Counted from the first letter of the stretch, positions 9,170-18,212 are shown. The stretch is 61,867 nucleotides of DNA from Rhodocyclaceae bacterium (GCA_026415155.1 JAOAHQ010000066.1:1-61867); one strand, 5' to 3'. Notes: generated by a model not told the origin, from the letters alone. Translations and numbers: made by a program.

Positions 9170-9787
9170 ATGAGGAGTGAGGGGGACGGCCGCCGGCTGA
9201 GCCTTGCCCTGCTGCTCTCCCTCCTGCTGCATCTGCTCGTCCTGGCCTTCCTGCCGCGCTTGGGATGGCCGGCAGGAGCGGGTTCATTTTTGCAGGATGG
9301 ACCGGCTTTGCTCGTCTCGCTGAAGGAAACGGCGCTCGAAGGCTTGGCCGAGCCTGTGCCGGCGGCTGTAGCCAGCGTGCCGGGGCAAAAGCAAGGCGAA
9401 AGCGGGCCGCTGGCCGGGTCTCCAGAAGGCGAGGAGGGGCTCGTCATGGCCGAAGATTACGGGCCGCCATTTCCACCTCCTATACCGATCTATTACTTTC
9501 CCGCCGATCTCGAAGAGCCGCCGCGTGCGCTGACGGCTTTGCCAGAGGAGTTTCCTGGGCTCGCCGGCAAGATTGGCGCGGGGCGGCTCGTCTTCTCCGT
9601 GCTCATCGACGAGCACGGCCGGGTCGATGAAGTCATCAATGAATCGAACAGCCTGACACCGGAATTCGTGCCGCCGCTGCGAGAGGCCATTGAGAAAATG
9701 CGTTTTGTGCCCGGCATGAAAGGTGGCCAGCCCGTCAAGTCGCGCCTGCGCATCGAGGTCAATCTCGTCTATTCGATCTACGAATGA
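9170..9787 (+). CDS. TonB C-terminal-domain protein
   Basis: 205 residues. An N-terminal cytoplasmic tip is followed by one membrane helix (LALLLSLLLHLLVLAFLP), a short linker, and a C-terminal TonB-like domain (RLVFSVLIDEHGRVDEVINE, then FVPGMKGGQPVKSRLRIEVNL). This is the layout of an energy transducer that contacts outer-membrane proteins. It directly follows pilY1, with no ExbB or ExbD here, and is distinct from the tonB-exbB-exbD set at 37-38.7 kb. The start at 9170 is the only good in-frame ATG; the strong GGAGGAGG lies rather far upstream (about 20 bases), so the start is uncertain. A link to the pilus operon is inferred from position only. Confidence 0.75.
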   Translation: MRSEGDGRRLSLALLLSLLLHLLVLAFLPRLGWPAGAGSFLQDGPALLVSLKETALEGLAEPVPAAVASVPGQKQGESGPLAGSPEGEEGLVMAEDYGPPFPPPIPIYYFPADLEEPPRALTALPEEFPGLAGKIGAGRLVFSVLIDEHGRVDEVINESNSLTPEFVPPLREAIEKMRFVPGMKGGQPVKSRLRIEVNLVYSIYE

Positions 9788-9793
9788 GGCTGG

Positions 9794-9822
9794 TTGCCGG
9801 TCAGGGAGGCGATTCGTATAAT
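9794..9822 (+). promoter_or_regulatory. sigma-70 promoter for the tRNA gene
   Basis: TTGCCG (9794-9799), a 17-base spacer, then a perfect TATAAT (9817-9822), ten bases before the tRNA 5' end. The best sigma-70 promoter in the window. Confidence 0.75.
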
Positions 9823-9831
9823 GGAATAAAT

Positions 9832-9907
<76 letters not shown>

Positions 9908-9913
9908 GGTTCC

Positions 9914-9938
9914 ACGGCCTCCGCGAGGGGGCCGTTTT
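9914..9938 (+). terminator. probable rho-independent terminator after tRNA-Thr
   Basis: ACGGCC (9914-9919) pairs with GGCCGT (9930-9935), with a partly pairing CTC/GAG interior, followed by TTTT. It separates the tRNA transcript from purC. Confidence 0.55.
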
Positions 9939-9953
9939 GGTTTGGAGGCCGTC

Positions 9954-10835
9954 ATGAGTCAACCGCTGTTCGAATCGTCGCTTGCCAGCCTGCCGCTCGT
10001 GGCGCGTGGCAAGGTGCGCGATATCTATGCCGTCGGCGAGGACAAGCTGTTGATCGTGACGACGGATCGCCTCTCGGCCTTCGATGTCGTGCTGCCCGAT
10101 CCGATTCCCGGCAAGGGCGAGGTGCTGACGGCCTTGGCGAACTTCTGGTTCGAGAAACTGGCCCACATCATCCCGAACCAGCTGACGGGTATCGATCCGG
10201 AAGCGGTGGTGGCGCCTGCCGAGCGCGACGAGGTGCGCGGGCGGGCCATCGTCGTCAAGCGCATGAAGCCCTTGCCGATCGAGGCGGTGGTGCGCGGCTA
10301 TCTGATCGGCTCGGGCTGGAAGGATTATCAGGCGACGGGCAAGATTTGCGGCATTACGCTTCCGGCCGGATTGCGGCTGGCCGAGCAGCTGCCCGAGCCG
10401 CTCTTCACGCCTTCGACGAAGGCCGAACTCGGCACCCACGACGAGAACATCGATTTCGCGACGGTGGAAAAGCTGATCGGCGCGGCGCTCGCCGCCCAGG
10501 TGCGGGAGGCGGCGCTGCGGCTTTACACCGAGGCGGCGGAGTACGCCCGCTCGCGCGGCATCATCATCGCCGATACCAAGTTCGAGTTCGGCCTCGACGG
10601 GGCGGGGCGGCTTTATCTGATCGACGAGGTGCTCACGCCCGATTCCTCGCGCTTTTGGCCCGCCGATGGCTATGAGGTGGGCAAGAGCCCGCCTTCCTTC
10701 GACAAGCAGTTCGTGCGCGATTACCTCGAGACGCTTCCCTGGAACAAGCAAGCGCCCGGCCCGCGGCTGCCCGCCGAGATCATCGAGAAGACGGCGGCTA
10801 AATACCGTGAAGCCCTCGATCGCTTGACCCGTTGA
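9954..10835 (+). CDS. purC: phosphoribosylaminoimidazole-succinocarboxamide synthase
   Basis: SAICAR synthetase of purine biosynthesis: it joins aspartate to CAIR with ATP in the cytoplasm. The protein has 293 residues, typical of the longer bacterial/eukaryotic-like class. Family blocks are [13 protein letters not shown] near the start (nucleotide-binding loop), [32 protein letters not shown] and [20 protein letters not shown] at 9944-9948 is well placed for the ATG at 9954. A copy of the dispersed repeat follows its stop codon almost directly. Confidence 0.97.
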   Translation: MSQPLFESSLASLPLVARGKVRDIYAVGEDKLLIVTTDRLSAFDVVLPDPIPGKGEVLTALANFWFEKLAHIIPNQLTGIDPEAVVAPAERDEVRGRAIVVKRMKPLPIEAVVRGYLIGSGWKDYQATGKICGITLPAGLRLAEQLPEPLFTPSTKAELGTHDENIDFATVEKLIGAALAAQVREAALRLYTEAAEYARSRGIIIADTKFEFGLDGAGRLYLIDEVLTPDSSRFWPADGYEVGKSPPSFDKQFVRDYLETLPWNKQAPGPRLPAEIIEKTAAKYREALDRLTR

Positions 10836-10837
10836 AA

Positions 10838-10857
10838 CTCGGCGCTGGGAAAACGGC
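10838..10857 (+). repeat. dispersed repeat, copy 2 (purC-prlC gap)
   Basis: Core CTCGGCGCTGGGAAAACGGC preceded by GAAA; begins three bases after the purC stop codon. Confidence 0.7.
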
Positions 10858-10895
10858 ATTGTGTTCCCGCCAAACCGTCCTGAGCATTCCACCCG

Positions 10896-12932
10896 ATGAA
10901 CCCTCTACTCGATTTTTCCGGCCTGCCCCGCTTCGACGCCATTGAGCCGGCGCATGTCGCGCCCGCCATCCGCGCGCTGATCGGCGACTACCGCGCGCTG
11001 CTTGGAAAGCTCGAGCAGCCCGAGACGCCGGCTACTTGGGAGGATTTCGTCCAGCCGCTCATCGATGCCGGCGAGCGGCTCTCCCGCGCCTGGGGAGTCG
11101 TGACGCATCTGCATGGCGTCAATGACGTGCCAGAATGGCGCGAGGCCTACAACGCGCTCTTGCCCGAGGTGACGCGCTTTTATGCCGAACTCGGCCAAAA
11201 CCTCGCGCTCTACGCGAAATACAAGGCGCTTGCCGCCAGCGAGGAATTCAATCGTCTCACGCCGGCGCGCCGGCGCATCGTCGAGCATGCCTTGCGCGAC
11301 TTTCGCCTCGCCGGCGCGGAGCTTCCGCCAGAGCACAAGCCGCGCTTTCAGGCAATCCAGGAGGAGCTCTCTTCGCTCGGCGCGAAATTTTCCGAGAACC
11401 TGCTCGATGCGACCAATGCCTATGCCGAGTGGGTGACGGAGGAGGCGACGCTCGCGGGGCTGCCGGAGGATGTCAAGGCCGCGGCACGCGCGGCGGCCGA
11501 GAAGGAGGGTAAGCCCGGCTGGAAATTCACGCTCCATGCGCCTTCCTATCTGCCGGTGATGCAATATGCCGATGATCGCGGCTTGCGCTACCGCATGTAT
11601 CGCGCCTATGCGACGCGCGCTGCCGAGTTTGGCCCGCCGGAATGGAACAATGGCCCCTTGATCGAGCGCATCCTCGCCTTGCGCGAGGAAGAGGCGCGGC
11701 TCTTGGGTTTTGAAAACTACGCGGAGCTCTCGCTCACCCCCAAGATGGCCGATTCGCCCCGGCAGGTGGCCGATTTCCTGCGCGATCTCGCCGCCAAGGC
11801 GCGGCCCTTTGCCGAGCGGGATTTGGCCGAGCTCACCGAGTTCGCCGCCCGCGAGCTGGGCCTGGAAAAACTCGAGAGCTGGGACATCTCATGGGCCTCG
11901 GAAAAGCTCAAGCAGGCGCGTTACAGCTTTTCGGACGACGAGGTCAAGCAATATTTCCCGGCGCCGAAGGTGCTCGAAGGGCTGTTTCGCTGCGTCGAAA
12001 CCCTCTTTGGCGTGACGATCCGGCCCGATGTGGCGCCAGCCTGGCATCCCGACGTGCGCTTCTTCCGCATCGAGCGGCAGGGAAGGCTCGTCGGCCAGTT
12101 TTTCCTCGATCTCTATGCGCGCGAAACGAAGCGCGGCGGCGCCTGGATGGCCGATGCGATCGGGCGGCGCCGTCTTGCCAACGCCGAGATTCAGACGCCG
12201 GTGGCCTATCTGTGCTGCAACTTCCCCGCGCCGGTGGGCGATAAGCCCGCCACCTTCTCGCATGACGATGTGCTCACCCTCTTTCACGAGACCGGGCATG
12301 GTTTGCATCATCTGCTCACCGAGGTCGATGAGCTGCCGGTGGCCGGCATCGACGGCGTCGAATGGGATGCCGTCGAACTGCCCTCGCAGTTCATGGAGAA
12401 CTTCTGCTGGGAATGGGATGTCTTGAAAGCGATGACGGCGCACATCGACACCGGCGCGCCGCTGCCCAGAGCGCTTTACGACAAGATGGTGGCGGCGAAG
12501 AACTTCCAAAGCGGCCTTTTCATGCTGCGGCAGATCGAGTTCGCGCTCTTCGACCTGCGCCTGCATCATGAAAACCGGCGCGATTTCATGGCCGTGCTCG
12601 AGGAGGTGCGGCGCGAGGTGGCGGTGATCACGCCGCCTGAGTGGAACCGCTTCCCGCACAGCTTCTCGCACATCTTCGCCGGCGGCTATGCGGCGGGCTA
12701 TTACAGCTACAAGTGGGCCGAGGTGCTCTCGGCCGATGCCTATGCGGCCTTCGAGGAAGTCGCGCCGAGCGTCGGCACGGTGCTCGATGCCACGCTCGGC
12801 GAGCGCTTCTGGCGCGAGATCCTCGCCGTCGGCGGCTCGCGCCCGGCCATTGAATCCTTCAAGGCCTTCCGCGGCCGCGAGCCCACGCCCGAGGCCTTGC
12901 TGCGCCACAGCGGCATGGTGCCCGCCGCGTGA
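10896..12932 (+). CDS. prlC: oligopeptidase A (M3 family metallopeptidase)
   Basis: Cytoplasmic zinc oligopeptidase that degrades small peptides, including cleaved signal peptides. The protein has 678 residues, the usual length. The zinc motif HETGH lies at H464-H468 within TLFHETGHGLHHLL, and the downstream EFALFDLRLH and GGYAAGYYSYKWAEVLSAD blocks are those of the OpdA/Dcp family. Starts MNPLLDFSGLPRFD as in relatives. Its TGA overlaps a possible GTG start of the next gene. Confidence 0.95.
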   Translation: MNPLLDFSGLPRFDAIEPAHVAPAIRALIGDYRALLGKLEQPETPATWEDFVQPLIDAGERLSRAWGVVTHLHGVNDVPEWREAYNALLPEVTRFYAELGQNLALYAKYKALAASEEFNRLTPARRRIVEHALRDFRLAGAELPPEHKPRFQAIQEELSSLGAKFSENLLDATNAYAEWVTEEATLAGLPEDVKAAARAAAEKEGKPGWKFTLHAPSYLPVMQYADDRGLRYRMYRAYATRAAEFGPPEWNNGPLIERILALREEEARLLGFENYAELSLTPKMADSPRQVADFLRDLAAKARPFAERDLAELTEFAARELGLEKLESWDISWASEKLKQARYSFSDDEVKQYFPAPKVLEGLFRCVETLFGVTIRPDVAPAWHPDVRFFRIERQGRLVGQFFLDLYARETKRGGAWMADAIGRRRLANAEIQTPVAYLCCNFPAPVGDKPATFSHDDVLTLFHETGHGLHHLLTEVDELPVAGIDGVEWDAVELPSQFMENFCWEWDVLKAMTAHIDTGAPLPRALYDKMVAAKNFQSGLFMLRQIEFALFDLRLHHENRRDFMAVLEEVRREVAVITPPEWNRFPHSFSHIFAGGYAAGYYSYKWAEVLSADAYAAFEEVAPSVGTVLDATLGERFWREILAVGGSRPAIESFKAFRGREPTPEALLRHSGMVPAA

Positions 12933-12946
12933 TTCCGACAGCGGCC

Positions 12947-13414
12947 ATGATGCGCAAGGTCTTCTGCTTCCTCTTGTGCTGGCTGGGGGCGAGCGCCGTG
13001 GCAGCGCAAGGCGCCTATCGCTGGGTCGATGAAACGGGCAAGGTGCATTATGGCGACCGGCCGCCGTCCTCAGCGCGCGAGGTGAAATCGCTGCGCCATG
13101 GCGCGCCCAGCCCCGTCGAAAAGCCTTTGCCGTATGCCACCCGCCAGGCGATGGCGAACTTTCCCGTGACGCTTTACGTGAGCCCGGATTGCGGCGAAGG
13201 CTGCCAGCAGGCGGCGGATTTCCTCAAGCGGCGCGGCGTGCCGTTTGCGCAAAAGAGCGTCGAGCAGGAAGAGGAACTCGCGGCGCTCAAGGCGCTTGCG
13301 GGCGGCGAAGCATTCGTTCCCGTGCTCACCGTCGGGCCGCGCGTCAAAAAAGGCTTCGAAGCCGGCGAATGGGAGCGCCTCTTGGATGCTGCCGGCTATC
13401 CCAAGGCGCCCTGA
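12947..13414 (+). CDS. DUF4124 and glutaredoxin-like periplasmic protein
   Basis: 155 residues. A signal peptide (VFCFLLCWLGASAVAAQG) is followed by a DUF4124 segment (AYRWVDETGKVHYGDRPP) and then a glutaredoxin-like domain with CGEGC in place of the CxxC site and a cis-proline-like FVPVLTVG. It may act on thiols in the periplasm or envelope; the target is unknown. Start chosen at ATGATGCGC. A GTG at 12929 is possible and would overlap the prlC stop. It converges on the PilZ gene with only four bases between. Confidence 0.8.
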   Translation: MMRKVFCFLLCWLGASAVAAQGAYRWVDETGKVHYGDRPPSSAREVKSLRHGAPSPVEKPLPYATRQAMANFPVTLYVSPDCGEGCQQAADFLKRRGVPFAQKSVEQEEELAALKALAGGEAFVPVLTVGPRVKKGFEAGEWERLLDAAGYPKAP

Positions 13415-13418
13415 TCTT

Positions 13419-13790
13419 TCAGGCGTTTTCGCGCAAAAGCGCCGAGAGTTCGCGCTCGAGCAGACCGGCATCGCCGGCGTTGAGCTCGACGAGCCGGCGC
13501 AGATGGGTGATGCTGTCCAGATCGAGCGAATCGCAATGGAGACCGACGCGCCGGCCGTCGAGATGGGCCACGGTCATGTTCATGCTGATCGTCACCTCGG
13601 GGCCGAGCATCAGGCGCAGCTGGCAGTGATCGCCAAGCCGGCCGGGCCAATCAGGCGGCACGACGACCAATGCGCCTTTGAGCGAGATGTCGTGCAGCTC
13701 GGCTTCGACGACGCCGTGATGCAGGGCGAGCTGCACCGGAGATGAAAAATGCGCCCGCCAGAAGTGGCGGCGATCTTGCGCCGGAGTCAT
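13419..13790 (-). CDS. PilZ-domain protein
   Basis: 123 residues. The PilZ c-di-GMP-binding signature is visible: an arginine cluster [10 protein letters not shown] near the N-terminus and [10 protein letters not shown] (D-x-S-x-x-G) about 30 residues on. Such proteins act as cyclic di-GMP receptors in motility and surface control, which would fit the pilus genes nearby; this is inference. A longer version beginning 13 codons earlier at 13829 is possible, but the family usually begins just before the RR motif. Confidence 0.85.
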   Translation of the reverse strand: MTPAQDRRHFWRAHFSSPVQLALHHGVVEAELHDISLKGALVVVPPDWPGRLGDHCQLRLMLGPEVTISMNMTVAHLDGRRVGLHCDSLDLDSITHLRRLVELNAGDAGLLERELSALLRENA

Positions 13791-13858
13791 GGGGCGATGC
13801 TCCAGGAAAAGGGAAAGCCTGCGTATCATACCTGCCCGCCTCGAGGGATGCTGCCCCC

Positions 13859-14626
13859 ATGAAGATCGCCACCTGGAACGTCAATTCGCTCAAAGTGCGC
13901 CTGCCCCAGGTGCTCGACTGGCTCGCCGCCGTTCAACCCGACGTGCTCGCCTTGCAGGAGACCAAGCTCGAGGATGCGGCTTTTCCGTGCGAGGCGCTCG
14001 CGGCGGCGGGCTATCAGGCGCTGGCGAATGGCCAGAAGACTTACAACGGCGTGGCGATCCTGACACGGCAGGCGCCGGCAGACGTGCGGCGCGATCTGCC
14101 GGGCTTTGCGGATACGCAAAAGCGCCTCCTCGCCGCGACGGTGGGCGGCGTGCGCATCATTTGTGCCTACATGCCCAATGGCCAGGCGGTCGGCTCCGAC
14201 AAATACGCCTACAAGCTCGCCTGGCTTGCCGCCCTGCGCGACTGGCTGCGCGTAGAAATCGAACGCCAGCCGCGCCTCGCGCTCCTGGGCGACTTCAACA
14301 TCGCGCCCGAGGATCGCGACGTCCATGATCCCGAGCTCTGGCGCGAGCAGATCCTTTGCAGCACGCCCGAGCGCGCGGCCTTTCGCGCCTTGCTCGACTT
14401 GGGCCTCGTCGATGCCTTCCGTCTTTTCGAACAGCCGGAGAAGAGCTTCAGCTGGTGGGATTACCGCCAGCTCGCCTTCCGGCGCAATCATGGCCTGCGC
14501 ATCGATCACATCCTGCTCTCTTCCGAACTGGCGGGCCGCTGCCGCTCTTGCACGATCGACAAGGCGCCCAGGAAGCTCGAACGGCCTTCCGACCACGCGC
14601 CGGTCATCGCCGAACTGGAACTTTGA
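13859..14626 (+). CDS. xth: exodeoxyribonuclease III
   Basis: AP endonuclease/3'-5' exonuclease of base-excision repair, 255 residues. Catalytic blocks are all present: [16 protein letters not shown], the metal ligand E34 in [38 protein letters not shown] and the terminal SDHAPV. Divergent from the PilZ gene. Its TGA directly abuts the ATG of the Crp-family gene. Confidence 0.96.
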   Translation: MKIATWNVNSLKVRLPQVLDWLAAVQPDVLALQETKLEDAAFPCEALAAAGYQALANGQKTYNGVAILTRQAPADVRRDLPGFADTQKRLLAATVGGVRIICAYMPNGQAVGSDKYAYKLAWLAALRDWLRVEIERQPRLALLGDFNIAPEDRDVHDPELWREQILCSTPERAAFRALLDLGLVDAFRLFEQPEKSFSWWDYRQLAFRRNHGLRIDHILLSSELAGRCRSCTIDKAPRKLERPSDHAPVIAELEL

Positions 14627-15271
14627 ATGGACGCCGCGCTTGCCGAGCTCTATCCCGTGCTCAGCGAGTTGCCGGTGGAACTCGCAGCACGCCTCAAAGA
14701 CGAAGCGCGCACGCTCACGGTGCCCGCAGGCACCGTGCTCTTCGACGAGCGGCAGCCGTGTCAGGGCTTTCCTTTCGTGCTCGCCGGCGCCATCCGGGTG
14801 GTGAAGCTGGCCGCCAACGGGCGTGAGCTGCCGCTCTACCGCGTCTTGCCAGGGGAGAGCTGCATCATCACCTCGAGCTGTCTCTTGGGCCGGGCCGATT
14901 ACAACGCGCGCGGCGTGGCGGATGGCGAGACGCGGCTCGTCCTCCTGCCGCGCGAGCTCTTCGATCGGCTGCTCGAAGTGCCCGCCTTTCGTAGCTTCGT
15001 CTTTCATCTTTTCGCCGAACGCATTGCCGAGCTCATGCAGCTTATCGAGGAGGTGGCCTTCCGCAAACTCGATGAGCGGCTCGCGAAGCTCCTGTTGGGG
15101 CGCGGGCAGCGGCTCAAGGTAACCCACCAGCAGCTCGCCGACGAGCTTGGCAGCGTGCGCGAGATGGTGAGCCGCCTGCTCAAGGGCTTTGCCGAGCAGG
15201 GCCTCGTGCGGCTTTCGCGCGAGCAGATCGAGATTCTCGACCCGGCAGGCTTGCGCAAAATCGCCGGCTAG
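14627..15271 (+). CDS. Crp/Fnr-family transcriptional regulator
   Basis: 214 residues: an N-terminal cyclic-nucleotide-binding-like beta-roll (about 15-120), a dimer helix, and a winged HTH (KVTHQQLADELGSVREMVSRLLKGFAEQGLV). The FNR cluster cysteines are absent, so it senses something else. CIITSSCLLG contains two cysteines close together that could be redox-active. It is followed by a DUF2892 gene, a pairing often seen for this type of regulator, and probably controls it. Starts directly after the xth stop. Confidence 0.88.
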   Translation: MDAALAELYPVLSELPVELAARLKDEARTLTVPAGTVLFDERQPCQGFPFVLAGAIRVVKLAANGRELPLYRVLPGESCIITSSCLLGRADYNARGVADGETRLVLLPRELFDRLLEVPAFRSFVFHLFAERIAELMQLIEEVAFRKLDERLAKLLLGRGQRLKVTHQQLADELGSVREMVSRLLKGFAEQGLVRLSREQIEILDPAGLRKIAG

Positions 15272-15278
15272 GCCGAAA

Positions 15279-15298
15279 GTCGGCGCCGGCAAGACGGC
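15279..15298 (+). repeat. dispersed repeat, copy 3 (after the Crp-family gene)
   Basis: Core GTCGGCGCCGGCAAGACGGC preceded by GAAA, seven bases after the stop codon. Confidence 0.85.
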
Positions 15299-15317
15299 GC
15301 TAAAAGAAGCCCGCAAC

Positions 15318-15331
15318 GTAACTTTGGTCAC
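15318..15331. promoter_or_regulatory. possible Crp/Fnr-family operator upstream of the DUF2892 gene
   Basis: GTAACTTTGGTCAC is an imperfect 5-4-5 inverted repeat (one mismatch) with the spacing of Crp/Fnr sites. It lies between the regulator gene and its probable target. Weak evidence. Confidence 0.25.
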
Positions 15332-15395
15332 AGAATGTTCATGCAGGGTGGTGTCTAATGCGCTCCGTTACCCTCAACCTCGAAGGAGAACGAGC

Positions 15396-15587
15396 ATGAA
15401 AACCAATGTCGGCGGAATCGACAAAATCCTGCGCATCGTCGTGGGCCTTGCGCTCATCGTCTGGGCGATCATGGGCGGGCCGGTCTGGGCCTGGGTCGGC
15501 ATCGTGCCGCTCGCCACGGGGCTCATTGGTTTCTGCCCCCTCTATCCTCTGTTGGGCATCAACACCTGCCCGACGAAGCAGGACTGA
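15396..15587 (+). CDS. DUF2892 (YgaP-like) small membrane protein
   Basis: 63 residues with two hydrophobic segments (ILRIVVGLALIVWAIMGG and WVGIVPLATGLIGFCPLY). It has the family's conserved ending CPLYPLLGINTC, the two-TM YgaP-like domain. GAAGGAGAA gives a strong ribosome binding site. Family members are linked to sulfur or thiol homeostasis, sometimes fused to rhodaneses; the exact role is unknown. Probably controlled by the adjacent Crp-family regulator. Confidence 0.88.
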   Translation: MKTNVGGIDKILRIVVGLALIVWAIMGGPVWAWVGIVPLATGLIGFCPLYPLLGINTCPTKQD

Positions 15588-15639
15588 AAACGCCTGCTTT
15601 TCCGCTCGGCGCCGGCGGCCGGCGGGGTAGAATGCCGGC

Positions 15640-16560
15640 ATGCTCAAGCAGCGCACGCTCAAATCCTTGGTCAGGGCCACCGGCGTCGGCCTCCATTCCG
15701 GGCGGAAGGTCACGCTGACCCTGCGGCCGGCGGCCGCCGGCACGGGCATCGTGTTTCGCCGCATCGACCTCGATCCGCCAGTGGACTTCAAGGCCGCCGC
15801 TGATGCCGTCGGCGATACACGTCTTGCCTCTTGCCTCGAAAAGGAGGGCGTGCGGCTGTCGACCGTCGAGCACCTGATGTCGGCGCTCGCGGGCTTAGGC
15901 ATCGACAACCTCTACGTCGATGTCGATGCCGAGGAAATCCCGATCCTCGATGGATCGGCGGCGCCCTTCGTCTTCCTCTTGCAATCGGCGGGGATCGAGG
16001 AGCTGCCGGCGGCCAAGCGCTTCTTGCGCGTCAAGAAGCCCATCGCAGTCGCAGAAGGCGACAAGTGGGCGCGGCTTGAGCCTTATGAGGGCTTTCGCCT
16101 CGAATTTTCGATTCGGTTCGACCATCCGGCCGTCGATAAGGCTGGCACGCAGCTCGAATTCGATTTCGCCGACGACTCTTACGTGCGCGAGATCGCGCGC
16201 GCGCGCACCTTTGGCTTCACCCACGACGTCGAGGCCATGCGCGCGCAGGGGCTTGCCTTGGGCGGCAGCCTCGAGAACGCGATCGTGATGGACGAATACC
16301 GCGTTCTGAATGCCGAGGGCCTGCGCCTGCCCGGCGAGTTCGTGCGCCACAAGGTGCTCGATGCGATCGGCGATCTCTATCTCGTCGGCGCGCCGCTGTT
16401 GGCCCGCTATCGCGCCCACAAATCGGGCCATGCGCTCAACAATCGCCTCCTGCGTGCGCTGCTGGCGGATGCGTCGGCCTGGGAATGGGCGAGTTTCGAG
16501 CAGGCCGAAGCGACGCCGGCGCGCATCGCGCGGCTTTATCCTGCCTTGCACTTCGCCTGA
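15640..16560 (+). CDS. lpxC: UDP-3-O-acyl-N-acetylglucosamine deacetylase
   Basis: First committed step of lipid A synthesis, a cytoplasmic zinc deacetylase. The protein has 306 residues. Zinc ligands H78 ([10 protein letters not shown]), H237 and D241 ([12 protein letters not shown]) and the catalytic H264 (KSGHALNN) are present. It starts [21 protein letters not shown] as in relatives. A TAGAAT at 15628-15633 could be a -10 box giving an almost leaderless transcript. The upstream gap holds a degenerate sequence resembling the dispersed repeat (about 15605-15623). The stop overlaps the next gene (TGATG). Confidence 0.97.
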   Translation: MLKQRTLKSLVRATGVGLHSGRKVTLTLRPAAAGTGIVFRRIDLDPPVDFKAAADAVGDTRLASCLEKEGVRLSTVEHLMSALAGLGIDNLYVDVDAEEIPILDGSAAPFVFLLQSAGIEELPAAKRFLRVKKPIAVAEGDKWARLEPYEGFRLEFSIRFDHPAVDKAGTQLEFDFADDSYVREIARARTFGFTHDVEAMRAQGLALGGSLENAIVMDEYRVLNAEGLRLPGEFVRHKVLDAIGDLYLVGAPLLARYRAHKSGHALNNRLLRALLADASAWEWASFEQAEATPARIARLYPALHFA

Positions 16561-16745
16561 TGCTGCTCTTACGCGTCGTCGGCATCCTCACCGCGATCGC
16601 CATCGGCGTGGGCATCCTCACTTGGCTCATCACCGGCGAGCGCAAGTATCTTTCTTTCGCCGGGCGCATCGCGAAGTGGGCGCTCATCGCTGCGCTGGCG
16701 ATCTTCGCTTTGCTGGTGGCCGAGCGGCTGTTGGTGATGCTTTAA
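16560..16745 (+). CDS. small hypothetical membrane protein
   Basis: 61 residues with two hydrophobic helices (VVGILTAIAIGVGILTWLI and WALIAALAIFALLVAERLLVML). Translationally coupled to lpxC by a TGATG overlap. Such tiny two-helix proteins are often found after lpxC in this group; no function is recognisable. The 3' end overlaps the convergent dciA-like gene by four bases. Confidence 0.65.
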   Translation: MLLLRVVGILTAIAIGVGILTWLITGERKYLSFAGRIAKWALIAALAIFALLVAERLLVML

Positions 16746-17170
16746 CCGCTGCTTTCGAGCAGCCGCGCGATGGCGCGGCGCACGGGCGAATCCTCGGTGA
16801 GGCCGGCGGCAAGCGAGGTGAGCGCCTGCTTCGATCGCAAGCCCAGAGTTCTCTGGGATTTGCGGCGCGGGTTGACCGAGGGCGAGCGGGAGGCTTGCAC
16901 GCGCACCTCGATTCCGGTAACCTGCTCGCCCTGTTGAATGAAGTGCTCGGTCAGCCGGGGGGAAAGTTGCCTCAGCTTGACCGCGACCGCGCCGCTAGAA
17001 GCGTGGATGACGAGCTTGCCCCGTTTGAGATTCGCGATGCGCGTGCCGGGCAGCAGGTGAGCCGGCAATAACGCATCGAGCTGTGTCTGCAGGCGCCGCA
17101 GACGATTCGCCTGATCGGCAAGACGGGCGAAGGCGTCGGCGGTGGCGAGGTGGTTTTTCAAAGGGAGCAT
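16742..17170 (-). CDS. dciA: DUF721/DciA-family protein
   Basis: 142 residues. The DUF721 fold is recognisable in LQTQLDALLPAHLLPGTRIANLKRGKLVIHASSG-like spacing, where a helical part precedes short strands. DciA is the ancestral loader of the DnaB helicase in bacteria lacking DnaC. The position divergent from the M23 peptidase gene and secA is the usual betaproteobacterial neighbourhood. The ATG at 17170 is four bases from the GTG of the divergent gene, so their 5' signals overlap. Confidence 0.75.
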   Translation of the reverse strand: MLPLKNHLATADAFARLADQANRLRRLQTQLDALLPAHLLPGTRIANLKRGKLVIHASSGAVAVKLRQLSPRLTEHFIQQGEQVTGIEVRVQASRSPSVNPRRKSQRTLGLRSKQALTSLAAGLTEDSPVRRAIARLLESSG

Positions 17171-17174
17171 ACCG

Positions 17175-18122
17175 GTGCATATTATTCTGGTCTCCAACCG
17201 CATGGCAACCGCCCGCAGCATCACCCTCACCGGCGGTCATCTGGCCTTAATCGGCGCCGGCTTCATCCTGCTGGTGCTCATCCTCTCTTCTTTCTTCTCC
17301 TACCTCACGGTGCGGCATGCCGCAAAGTTGCGTCTGCCTTTCCTCACCGAGCTCGTGCGCTCGATCAGCCTCGCCGAGGCGCAGAAGACCCACGAGCTCG
17401 TGCGCGAGAACCTCTCGACGATGGCGGTGCGCCTGGGCCAGATGCAGGGCCAGCTCATGCAGCTCGATACCTTGGGCGAGCGGCTGGCGGCCTTGGCCGG
17501 CGTCAAGGCGCCGGAGGCGAAGAAATCCGTGATCCCCGGCAAACCGGCGCCGGCCGGCAGCGGCGGCCCGCTGGTGCGTCCCGACAACCTTTCGCCGACC
17601 GAGCTCCAGCGCGCCCTCGATGAGCTCGCCCAGCAGATCGAACTGCGCAGCCAGACGCTCACGCAACTCGAAGACCGCATCTTCGAAGAGCGCATCCGCA
17701 AGCATCTCTTGCCGACGGCCACGCCGGTGGCCGGTGTTGAGGCGCGCGCTTCGAGCTTCGGCTGGCGGCTCGATCCCTTCACGGGGCAGGCGGCCTTGCA
17801 CGAGGGCATCGACTTCATCGCCGAGCCGGGCACGCCGATCCTCGCGGCGGCCGCCGGCATCGTCAAGACGGTCGAGTGGCATCCGCAATACGGCAATCTT
17901 GTCGAGATCGACCACGGCAACGAGCTCATCACGCGCTATGCTCATGCCTCGGCGACCTTCGTCAAGCCCGGCGAGCTTGTGCGCCGCGGCCAGAAGATCG
18001 CCGCCGTCGGCAACACCGGCCGTTCGACCGGCCCGCACCTGCATTTCGAGGTGCGCATCAATGGTGTCGCGCAAAACCCGGCGCGCTTCCTCGAGCAGGG
18101 CATGTCATTGGCGCGGCGCTGA
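17175..18122 (+). CDS. M23-family peptidoglycan endopeptidase (LytM type)
   Basis: 315 residues starting at GTG, with AAGGGAG at 17161-17167 as a well-spaced ribosome binding site. One N-terminal membrane helix (LALIGAGFILLVLILSSFF), a coiled-coil stretch (about 70-180), and a C-terminal M23 domain: HEGIDFIAEPGTPILA, YGNLVEIDHGN and the metal motif GPHLHFEV. By family it cleaves, or activates cleavage of, cell-wall cross-links in the periplasm. Its ribosome binding site falls inside the first codons of the divergent dciA gene. Confidence 0.93.
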   Translation: MHIILVSNRMATARSITLTGGHLALIGAGFILLVLILSSFFSYLTVRHAAKLRLPFLTELVRSISLAEAQKTHELVRENLSTMAVRLGQMQGQLMQLDTLGERLAALAGVKAPEAKKSVIPGKPAPAGSGGPLVRPDNLSPTELQRALDELAQQIELRSQTLTQLEDRIFEERIRKHLLPTATPVAGVEARASSFGWRLDPFTGQAALHEGIDFIAEPGTPILAAAAGIVKTVEWHPQYGNLVEIDHGNELITRYAHASATFVKPGELVRRGQKIAAVGNTGRSTGPHLHFEVRINGVAQNPARFLEQGMSLARR

Positions 18123-18141
18123 CAGGCTAGAATCCGCGTTC

Positions 18142-18201
18142 TGCCTTCGTGCCAGAAGGCATCGGCCCTTCACGCGACTTTCGTCCGGGCGTTGCCGGAC
18201 G
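18142..18201 (+). promoter_or_regulatory. two perfect hairpins in the secA leader
   Basis: Hairpin 1: TGCCTTC, a 6-base loop, GAAGGCA (18142-18161). Hairpin 2: CGTCCGG, a 6-base loop, CCGGACG (18182-18201), ending 11 bases before the secA ATG and next to its GGATTGAG ribosome binding region. A TAGAAT at 18128-18133 may be the -10 box. Candidate leader control of secA; no U-run follows either hairpin, so they are not simple terminators. Confidence 0.5.
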
Positions 18202-18212
18202 CGGATTGAGAC

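Noticed and set aside
15605-15623. Degenerate repeat before lpxC (CTCGGCGCCGGCGGCCGGC)
   Set aside because: It needs a one-base deletion and further changes to align; noted in the lpxC entry but not counted.
17252-17264. ATCGGCGCCGGC in the M23 gene
   Set aside because: Only 12 bases match, and they encode the native membrane helix.
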